Assembly (NCBI GenBank): GCA_964359565.1
Contig: CAYHTN010000068.1
Location: 1-6,722 of the forward strand
From: JAGOTP01 sp964359565
GTDB lineage: Bacteria; Patescibacteriota; Patescibacteriia; 2-12-FULL-60-25
Length of the DNA stretch: 6,722 bases
Reading direction: 5' to 3'
The translations under genes were made by a program, and so were the position numbers. The notes beneath the pieces are model-generated. The model was not told where the DNA came from. It was given only the letters and a program-made list of their open reading frames with translations, and did no database searches. The stretch's first letter is position 1; every line of letters starts with the position of its first letter. Below are positions 1 to 5,719 of the stretch, one piece after another.

Positions 1-1
1 A

Positions 2-1450
2 ATGAATCTTGGTGCTTAACTCGTGAAAGAAGTGGCGTCCAAGACGAATGATGTGGCGGGTGATGGAACGACCACGGCCACCGTACTTGCGCAGGCCATG
101 ATCGGAGAAGGTCTTAAGAATATTACGGCCGGTGCGAACCCTCTCGCCGTCCGCCGTGGCATGGAAAAAGCCCTCGAAGTCATGGTGAAAGAACTTCGTG
201 AGAAGGTGGCTCAACCTGTTTCTGGAGACATGATCGAGAACGTTGCGTCGATCAGTGCTAACGATCGTGAAATTGGAACGATTATCTCAAAAGCTGTCAG
301 TCAGATGGGTCAAGATGGCGTGATTACCGTTGAAGAGTCCCAAGCGTTTGGGGTCGATATGGAAGTCGTGAAGGGCATGCGCATCGACAAGGGCTACTCT
401 TCTCCTTACATGGTGACGAATCAGGATCGCATGGAAGCAGAATACAGCGACACGCTTATTTTGGTTACCGACAAGAAGATCTCTTCGGTGCAAGAACTTG
501 TGCCGATTCTTGAAAAGATTCTGAAGCTCGGCAAGAAGGAACTTGTGATTATCGCCGAAGATGTTGATGGGGAAGCACTCGCGACGTTAGTCGTGAACAA
601 GCTTCGTGGTGTCTTCAGCGCGCTTGCGATCAAGGCTCCGGGTTTTGGGGATCGTCGTAAAGAAATGTTACAAGACATCGCCATCGTCACGGGTGCTACG
701 TATATCACCGAAGATGTCGGTCGGAAACTCGATTCCGTGGAACTCGCCGATCTTGGTTCTGCACGCAAAGTGATTGCTACCAAAGATCACACTACTTTTG
801 TCGATGGCAAAGGCGAAAAGTCTCAGCTTGAATCACGCGCCGCTGCCATCAAAAAGCAGATGGAATCAACCGAATCTCAATTTGATCGCGAAAAACTTCA
901 GGAACGCTTGGCCAAGCTTTCGGGTGGAATCGGTGTCATTAAAGTTGGTGCTGCGACCGAAGTCGAAATGAAAGAAAAGAAACATCGCATTGAAGACGCG
1001 ATCTCGGCCACGAAGGCTGCTGTCGAAGAAGGGATTGTTCCTGGCGGAGGCGTTGCCCTCTTACGTGCCGTGAAAGCGCTCGAAACACTGGCACTGGAAG
1101 GCGAAGAACTTATCGGCTTACGTATCGTTCGCAAAGCGATCGAAGAACCTCTGAAGATCATTGCTGCAAACGCTGGTCAAGATGGTTCCGTTGTCGTCGA
1201 AGAAGTAAAGAAATTGACCGGAAACATGGGGTATAACGCCGAAAAGGATCAATACGAAGATATGGTGAAGGCCGGCATCATCGATCCAGCCAAGGTGACG
1301 CGTTCTGCGTTGCAAAATGCAACGAGCATCGCCGCGCTCTTGCTCACCACCGAATGCGTGATCACCGAAAAACCAAAAGCAGAAAAAGAAGGGGCTGATC
1401 ATGGTCATGGTGGGGGGATGGGAGGTATGGGTGGCGGCATGGGTTTTTAA
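2..1450 (+). CDS. groEL: Chaperonin GroEL, 5'-truncated by the window, with an in-frame TAA near its start
   Basis: ATP-driven 60-kDa chaperonin subunit that forms the double-ring cage for cytosolic protein folding. Reading from position 2 gives N-L-G-A-stop-L-V-K-E-V-A-S-K, which aligns with E. coli residues 67-79 (NMGAQMVKEVASK), so about 66 N-terminal residues lie outside the window. From the V at 23-25 the frame is open for 475 codons. Adding 73 gives E. coli numbering without any net gap: DGTTT falls at 87-91, the catalytic Asp at 398 (codon 995-997) and the total is 548 residues. Other family signatures are the apical-domain KAPGFGDRR segment, KVGAATEVEMKEKKHRIEDA, the AAVEEGIVPGGG hinge and the GGM-rich tail ending GGMGF. 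The odd point is TAA at 17-19 where Gln72 is expected. The GTG at 23 is an unlikely real start, because it would remove the N-terminal equatorial segment. Identity is certain; whether the gene is intact is not. Confidence 0.96.
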
Positions 1451-1463
1451 GCACGACTCTCAG

Positions 1464-1506
1464 AAAAGAAAACACCCCTTCGCATCTGCTAGGGGTGTTT
1501 TCTTTT
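1464..1506. terminator. Bidirectional intrinsic terminator between groEL and the convergent dehydratase-like gene
   Basis: Positions 1464-1479 and 1491-1506 form a perfect 16-bp inverted repeat around an 11-nt loop. The core of the stem is CACCCCT/AGGGGTG and its outer half is A-rich on the left and T-rich on the right (GTTTTCTTTT). Transcripts in either direction therefore end in a G-rich stem followed by a U-rich run. It begins 13 nt after the groEL stop and ends 1 nt before the stop codon (1508-1510) of the frame-repaired minus-strand gene, so it can serve both convergent genes. Confidence 0.93.
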
Positions 1507-1507
1507 G

Positions 1508-2126
1508 TTATTTTAGAAACAGAAGAAGAGAAGTTAAGTCTCTCAAGTGTTCGCCGACGAGGCCGTGTTTGTAGCTTTCTAAAAAGACATCACGATGGAC
1601 AAGGGCGAAGAGTCGTTGCTCGGCCTCAGTGAGCGCCTGGTATTTTTCTTCCAGAACGGCTCTGGTTGTTTGCAATAATAGCTACCTCAGGTTCATTCAG
1701 AAGATCGGAAAAGGCGGGGATGCGCCCTTGTGCTTTTTGTTGGGCGTAGTTTGCAGGAGAAAATTTTGTGGTCGTACAAAGTAGCAAACCTTTATACCTA
1801 TATCCGCGGCTCGTATTTCCTGGTTCAAACACGGCTTTTATTAACAAATGACCTTCTTCATCGATGGCAAGTAAGAGTGTTCCGCTGCCTTGACGGTAAA
1901 TCGGCTGGTCCCAGGGTTTTGGCTCGGTTTGATTCGGTTCGGGGGCGAATGAGGTTCGTTTCCCTTCAATAACAAAGTGCGTTCCTTCAAGCACGCCATC
2001 AGTGCTCAGGTCCCATTTATCCATCTGGATCAAAGGAATAGTCTCGCTTTTAATAGAACGCCAATGTACGAGTGGCTGTAAGAAGCTTGACTCAAAGTCG
2101 GAGAAGTGAGTAAAGAAGGGGAGCAT
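1508..2126 (-). CDS. NDP-hexose 2,3-dehydratase-like single-domain protein, frameshifted
   Basis: From ATG 2126-2124 the frame encodes 166 residues and stops at 1628-1626. Residues 1-149 carry a pattern I recognise from the NDP-hexose 2,3-dehydratase family (deoxysugar enzymes such as EvaA and TylX3): HWRSIKSETIPL near the N-terminus, then W-D-Q-P-I..Q, EGHLLIKAVFEPGN, and a T.FS..NY..... GRIPAFSDLL segment. Near position 1679 a +1 shift moves into a frame open to TAA at 1510-1508, adding 56 helical-looking residues (VLEEKYQALTEAEQRLFALV...). The repaired protein would be about 205 residues. Known family enzymes are about twice as long with two such domains, so this is a half-length form and its activity is uncertain; no other sugar-nucleotide genes are nearby. 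A TTG at 2177 could extend it by 17 residues but would overlap the divergent gene's start. There is no signal peptide and no clear ribosome binding site. The lesion may be a real mutation or a sequence error. Confidence 0.68.
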
Positions 2127-2154
2127 GTGCTGGTCAGTTAAGAATGATTTAAAG

Positions 2155-2160
2155 TAACAT
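2155..2160 (+). promoter_or_regulatory. -10 element TAACAT of a likely leaderless promoter for the Tic20-like gene
   Basis: TAACAT ends 8 nt before the ATG at 2169 (TAACAT-ACGATTAT-ATG), which would put the transcription start at or beside the start codon. A weak -35 candidate, TGGTCA at 2131-2136 (4 of 6 to TTGACA), lies 18 bp upstream. No Shine-Dalgarno sequence is present. The call rests on the same arrangement recurring before three other genes. Confidence 0.55.
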
Positions 2161-2168
2161 ACGATTAT

Positions 2169-2663
2169 ATGGAACAAAACCCCTCCTCAGAGCCAAAGGT
2201 CCCTCCGACCCCCTCTAGTGCCGCAGAGCCAGCCGTAAACACCCCTGTTTCTGAGTCATCTTCGCCTTCTTCGACGCCTACGGCTGCTCCCATGGCGCCG
2301 CCTATGACACCTGCGAATGTTCCTGCGGCTGTCATTCCTCAGGCACCCGCTCCGCAATTTGATCCAAAAGATGTTGAAGCCCACAAGTTCGTTGCGGCCT
2401 TGTCTTATCTCGGTATCTTGGTGTTTGTTCCACTTCTTTTAAAACGTGATTCTGCTTTTGTGCGTATGCACTCGGCCCAAGGAGTTCTGATGCTCGTGGT
2501 GTGGATGATTGCGATCTTCTTGATTTGGATTCCGATCATCGGTTGGTTGATTGGGATCGCTCTCGCGCTCGCGCAACTGATCGCTCTTATCACCTGTCTT
2601 CAAGGCGGGTTCTGGGAGATTCCCGTCGTTGGTGCGTATCGTAAAAAGCTTCAACTCGATTAA
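2169..2663 (+). CDS. Tic20/DUF4870-like small membrane protein with a disordered Pro/Ala/Ser-rich N-terminus
   Basis: 164 residues. Residues 1 to about 65 are rich in Pro, Ala, Ser and Thr and almost uncharged in the middle, so probably a disordered cytoplasmic tail. The rest is a compact membrane domain with hydrophobic segments near 74-91, 104-120 and 122-143. It contains KFVAALSYLGILVFVPLLLKRDS, an F-x-x-x-H-S-A-Q-G motif (97-105), an IPIIGWLIG turn and a closing IPVVGAYRKKL. This order (A.LSYLG, PLL.KRDS, H..QG, IP..G) is typical of the DUF4870/Tic20-like proteins common in bacteria, often annotated as 'chloroplast import component Tic20' in CPR genomes. That name reflects distant similarity only, and the bacterial function is unknown to me. 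The gene is a single cistron between a divergent neighbour and a downstream hairpin. The ATG at 2169 is the first start after the promoter-like TAACAT. Confidence 0.85.
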   Translation: MEQNPSSEPKVPPTPSSAAEPAVNTPVSESSSPSSTPTAAPMAPPMTPANVPAAVIPQAPAPQFDPKDVEAHKFVAALSYLGILVFVPLLLKRDSAFVRMHSAQGVLMLVVWMIAIFLIWIPIIGWLIGIALALAQLIALITCLQGGFWEIPVVGAYRKKLQLD

Positions 2664-2678
2664 TCAGCATAGCGTTTT

Positions 2679-2717
2679 AGCCCCCTCTTGGTCTTCCGCG
2701 TAGACCAAGAGGGGGCT
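2679..2717 (+). terminator. Perfect 16-bp hairpin with a weak U-tract after the Tic20-like gene
   Basis: Positions 2679-2694 (AGCCCCCTCTTGGTCT) pair perfectly with 2702-2717 around a 7-nt loop. It starts 15 nt after the stop at 2663 and ends 6 nt before the prfB -10 element. The sequence after the stem (TCTGTGTAGG) is not U-rich, so this is a very stable stem but an imperfect intrinsic terminator. Termination, transcript 3'-end protection or insulation of prfB are all possible. Confidence 0.7.
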
Positions 2718-2723
2718 TCTGTG

Positions 2724-2729
2724 TAGGAT
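2724..2729 (+). promoter_or_regulatory. -10 element TAGGAT of a likely leaderless promoter for prfB
   Basis: TAGGAT ends 7 nt before the ATG at 2737 (TAGGAT-ACGATGC-ATG). The corresponding -35 region would fall inside the right arm of the preceding hairpin and shows no TTGACA-like hexamer. The AGGA inside this hexamer could alternatively act as a short Shine-Dalgarno sequence 8 nt from the start, so this is the one ambiguous case of the four. Confidence 0.5.
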
Positions 2730-2736
2730 ACGATGC

Positions 2737-3867
2737 ATGATTGAAGAAGTACTAGAGCGCATCATCAAACTCCGCGAACGTGTCGACGAGGCGTGGAAAC
2801 TCTTGTCGCTCGAAACGGTGAAGAAGGAAATTCAGGCCCTCGAAGTCACGGTGACGGCGGCAGATTTTTGGAACGATCCCGAACGCGCGAGACGTGATTC
2901 TCAGCAACTCGCCGATTTGAAAAAAGAATTTGAAACCTGGAATGAGTTACGTCTGTCGTTACGCGAACTTGAGGAGATGGGCCGATTGAGTGAAGAAGAA
3001 GGCGATACGTCTGTCGTAGAAGATCTCGAAGAGGGTTTGCAAGCGCTCGAAAAACAGTATCTCGAACTCGAATTCGCCTTATTATTTTCAGGAAAGTACG
3101 ATCAAAATAACGCGATTCTCTCCATCCACGCTGGGGCAGGTGGGACAGACGCGCAAGATTGGGCCGAGATGTTGCTTCGCATGTTTTTTCGTTACACCGA
3201 ACGCAAGGGTTGGTCGGTGCAGCTCCTAGATGAGTCTCGCGGTGGAGAAGCGGGGATTAAGTCGGTGATGTTTATTGTTCGTGGGCGTCACGCCTATGGC
3301 CATCTTCGTGGTGAAGCCGGTGTGCATCGCTTGGTGCGCCAATCGCCTTTCAACTCGGATGCCTTGAGACAGACTTCATTTGCACTCGTCGAAGCGATCC
3401 CTGAAATCAGTGGCGATATCGATGTCGAAATTCGTCCTGAAGATTTACGGATCGATACGTTTATGAGCGGAGGGAAGGGTGGTCAGTCCGTAAACACAAC
3501 CTATTCTGCGGTTCGTATTGTCCACTTGCCAACGAAGATCACCGTCTCTTGTCAGAACGAGCGCTCGCAGACGCAAAACAAGGAAGTGGCGATGCGCGTG
3601 TTGAAGGCGAAACTCTTACAGCTCAAAGAACTCGAACTTGAAAAAGAAAAGAAAGAACTGCGTGGAGAATTTCATAGTGCCGAATGGGGAAACCAAATTC
3701 GTTCTTATGTACTTCATCCTTATAAGATGGTGAAAGATCATCGTACGAGTGTCGAAACATCGGATACCGAAGCGGTGCTCGATGGCGATCTTGATCGTTT
3801 CGTTGAAGGCTATTTACGTTTGCAGGCGGGCTCCCGAGATATTCCCGCCGAACTGAATCGAGAGTAG
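2737..3867 (+). CDS. prfB: Peptide chain release factor 2 (RF2)
   Basis: Class I release factor that reads UAA and UGA in the ribosomal A site and triggers hydrolysis of peptidyl-tRNA. At 376 residues it is full length (E. coli 365). Residues 1 to about 110 are the helical N-terminal domain, with the family motif FWNDPERA near 46. GAGGTDAQDWAEML precedes the codon-recognition domain, which contains the RF2-specific SPF tripeptide at 203-205 (codons 3343-3351). The peptidyl-transfer GGQ is at 248-250 (3478-3486), normally the target of PrmC methylation. SPF rather than PxT separates it from RF1. The GGQ flank is slightly unusual: Lys precedes it, and Ser and Tyr (GGQSVNTTYSA) stand where His and Glu/Asp are common. 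There is no internal TGA near codon 26, so the autoregulatory +1 frameshift found in many prfB genes is absent. It is followed at 12 bp by the ABC exporter gene. Confidence 0.97.
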   Translation: MIEEVLERIIKLRERVDEAWKLLSLETVKKEIQALEVTVTAADFWNDPERARRDSQQLADLKKEFETWNELRLSLRELEEMGRLSEEEGDTSVVEDLEEGLQALEKQYLELEFALLFSGKYDQNNAILSIHAGAGGTDAQDWAEMLLRMFFRYTERKGWSVQLLDESRGGEAGIKSVMFIVRGRHAYGHLRGEAGVHRLVRQSPFNSDALRQTSFALVEAIPEISGDIDVEIRPEDLRIDTFMSGGKGGQSVNTTYSAVRIVHLPTKITVSCQNERSQTQNKEVAMRVLKAKLLQLKELELEKEKKELRGEFHSAEWGNQIRSYVLHPYKMVKDHRTSVETSDTEAVLDGDLDRFVEGYLRLQAGSRDIPAELNRE

Positions 3868-3870
3868 AAT
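3865..3870 (+). promoter_or_regulatory. -10 element TAGAAT overlapping the prfB stop codon, likely promoter of the ABC exporter
   Basis: TAGAAT begins with the TAG stop codon of prfB and ends 9 nt before the ATG at 3880 (TAGAAT-AGCGTCATC-ATG). It is the closest of the four to the TATAAT consensus (5 of 6). No Shine-Dalgarno sequence is present and no convincing -35 hexamer is seen in the end of prfB. Confidence 0.5.
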
Positions 3871-3879
3871 AGCGTCATC

Positions 3880-5679
3880 ATGACGCCCATTGAACTTCCT
3901 AAAGAGAAGCCGTCGTTACGCGAGATTCTGCGGACGTTACCGAGTGTACTCTATTTTATCTACTCGCTTGATCGAGTCTTTGCGACGCTTTTAGTGATTG
4001 TTTTGCTCGTGAATGTTCCTGTCGCGGCGGCCTCGGTCGTCACGATTAAGCGTCTAACGGATACATTAGCGACACAAAATGCATCGGAAGTGTGGCTCTG
4101 GATGGGGCTTCTTATTTTTGTTTCGTTCGTCGTGATGGTCTCAGAAGCGTTGCGTGGCACGGCCGGTGATGTGTTGCGTTATAAAGTCCAGATCGGAATC
4201 ACGAAGCGTTGGCTTGAACGCATGAGTCAACTCCCGTATCACGTCTTAGAGGACACGCGTTTTCAATCGTTAGCGCAGGCATTTGATCGCAAGTCGCACA
4301 TGCTGGCGAATATTGGTCAGTCGGTCATGTGGGCAAGTGCTTACTTTTTTGAGTGTTTGGGGTTGCTCGCAGTCTTATTTTATTTGCCATGGCAAGCCGT
4401 TCTCATTTTTCTGGCGGCGCAGATTCTTCGGGTGATCCTCATGAAGCGAGCGCAGCAATGGAGTTGGGACGTGATCGATCGAGAAAGTCGTGAAGGGAAG
4501 CGCGCCTACTACTATCAATATGTTCTCACGCGTCTCGCCATGCTTCAAGAAGCGAAGGTCTATGGGTTTGCAAAAACGTTACTCAAGCGATGGAGCGGAC
4601 TCGCGACGACACTTCTTGATGCGCGGGTTCGTCTCGTGCGTGCGAACACGGTCGCGACTTTTTCTGGAGACGCTGTTCAATTTATCGGATTATTTATTGG
4701 TCTATTTCTCGTATTGCAACGCGTCTTGGCAGGCGAGCTCGCCATCAGTGTGGTCGTGGTCTTCATGACGACGCTGTTGCAATTCCAGCGCACGATTGCA
4801 GCGCTCGCTGGGCAAATCACCTGGTTTAACGCAGAAGCGGTTTTCCTTCCCATCTTTGATGCCTTTTTTCGGATCGTTCCCGAAGCGGATACCGGGAAGA
4901 CGTTACCACGCACCTCGCTTACGATTGCCTTCGAAGATGTGTGGTTTCGCTATCCCGATACCGATCAAGATATTATCCGTGGTTTGAGTTTTCAGTTTCA
5001 TCAAGGAGATCACATTGCCCTCGTTGGTTTAAATGGAGCCGGAAAATCAACTCTTCTTAAACTTCTCATGCGCATGTATGAGCCTACCCGAGGACGGATC
5101 CTGGTAAATGGAATTGATTTGCGTGCGATTAAGCCTTCTGCGTGGCGATCCGCCCTCTCGATCCTGACCCAAAATATTCAGTGGTATGACGACACCATGG
5201 AGAATCAAATATTATATGGTGATATCGATCGTCCAAAAAATCATGCCCGTTTACGCATGGCGACGCATACAAGTAATATCGACGAAGTAATCCAGGAATT
5301 ACCAAAAGGACTGCAATCTCATCTTGGCAAACAATACGCGATGGAAGAAGATCGACCAACGGAACTCTCCGGCGGACAAAATCAAATGCTCGCGATTGCC
5401 CGTACACTGTATCGTGATGCGCGCATTTATATTTTTGATGAACCGACATCTGCGGTTGATGCCGAAAAAGAAGAGCATTTCTTTTCTTCTCTTCCCGAAG
5501 CCCTTCAATCACGCGCCTTGATTTTTGTCTCCCATCGCTTCTCGACCCTCCGTCGCGCCCGCCGCATTCTCGTTATGGATGGCGGTCGTATCATCGAAGA
5601 TGGTACACATGAGGAGCTCCTCGCCAAAGAAGGTAGATACGCCGAACTCTTTACCCTGCAGGCAAAGTTGTATCAGTAG
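3880..5679 (+). CDS. ABC exporter, fused membrane domain and ATPase (ABCB/MsbA-like half transporter)
   Basis: 599 residues, the usual size of a half-transporter that works as a dimer in the inner membrane and couples ATP hydrolysis to export. Hydrophobic segments lie near residues 33-56, 72-92, 147-167, 170-188, 262-283 and 285-303, matching six membrane helices. The ATPase domain starts near 348, with A-loop Tyr358, Walker A GLNGAGKST at 383-391 (Lys389), Q-loop Gln431, signature LSGGQ at 496-500, Walker B IYIFDE with Asp520 and catalytic Glu521, D-loop SAVDA and H-loop His552. All catalytic residues are present, so the ATPase should be active. Substrate cannot be inferred; lipid, peptide or drug export are all possible. 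It sits 12 bp after prfB with no terminator between, so some read-through co-transcription is likely, although it has its own -10-like element. No second half-transporter gene is adjacent, which favours a homodimer. Confidence 0.95.
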   Translation: MTPIELPKEKPSLREILRTLPSVLYFIYSLDRVFATLLVIVLLVNVPVAAASVVTIKRLTDTLATQNASEVWLWMGLLIFVSFVVMVSEALRGTAGDVLRYKVQIGITKRWLERMSQLPYHVLEDTRFQSLAQAFDRKSHMLANIGQSVMWASAYFFECLGLLAVLFYLPWQAVLIFLAAQILRVILMKRAQQWSWDVIDRESREGKRAYYYQYVLTRLAMLQEAKVYGFAKTLLKRWSGLATTLLDARVRLVRANTVATFSGDAVQFIGLFIGLFLVLQRVLAGELAISVVVVFMTTLLQFQRTIAALAGQITWFNAEAVFLPIFDAFFRIVPEADTGKTLPRTSLTIAFEDVWFRYPDTDQDIIRGLSFQFHQGDHIALVGLNGAGKSTLLKLLMRMYEPTRGRILVNGIDLRAIKPSAWRSALSILTQNIQWYDDTMENQILYGDIDRPKNHARLRMATHTSNIDEVIQELPKGLQSHLGKQYAMEEDRPTELSGGQNQMLAIARTLYRDARIYIFDEPTSAVDAEKEEHFFSSLPEALQSRALIFVSHRFSTLRRARRILVMDGGRIIEDGTHEELLAKEGRYAELFTLQAKLYQ

Positions 5680-5704
5680 CTTCCCTTTTGACGCTTTTCT
5701 CTGT

Positions 5705-5710
5705 TAGCGT
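5705..5710 (+). promoter_or_regulatory. Extended -10 element TGTTAGCGT, likely leaderless promoter of rsmA
   Basis: TAGCGT ends 9 nt before the ATG at 5720 (TAGCGT-ACGAGCAGT-ATG) and is preceded by TGT (5702-5704), giving an extended -10 (TGnTAnnnT). That can compensate for the missing -35. No Shine-Dalgarno sequence precedes the ATG. Only the outer T, A and T match the -10 consensus, so on its own this site would be weak evidence. Confidence 0.45.
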
Positions 5711-5719
5711 ACGAGCAGT

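Noticed and set aside
17..19. TAA read as glutamine (altered genetic code)
   Set aside because: TAA is used as an ordinary terminal stop in groEL, the Tic20-like gene and rsmA, and no other in-frame TAA interrupts any gene. A point error or mutation explains it better.
421..783. Long antisense ORFs within groEL, the exporter and rsmA (for example minus 421-783, 5129-5512 and 6154-6570)
   Set aside because: They lie opposite strongly conserved genes, have low-complexity Ser/Arg-rich translations and no start signals. They are reading-frame shadows.
1730..1972. Plus-strand ORF of 80 codons opposite the dehydratase-like gene
   Set aside because: The minus strand carries recognisable family motifs across this stretch; the plus-strand translation resembles nothing and lacks a promoter or ribosome binding site.
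2127..2177. TTG start at 2177 for the minus-strand gene
   Set aside because: It would overlap the start codon of the divergent gene and add 17 residues (FHIIVCYFKS...) with no family similarity. ATG at 2126 precedes the recognisable domain.
5688..5693. TTGACG as the -35 of rsmA
   Set aside because: It lies only 11 bp from TAGCGT, too close for a sigma70 promoter, and no -10-like hexamer sits 16-18 bp downstream of it.
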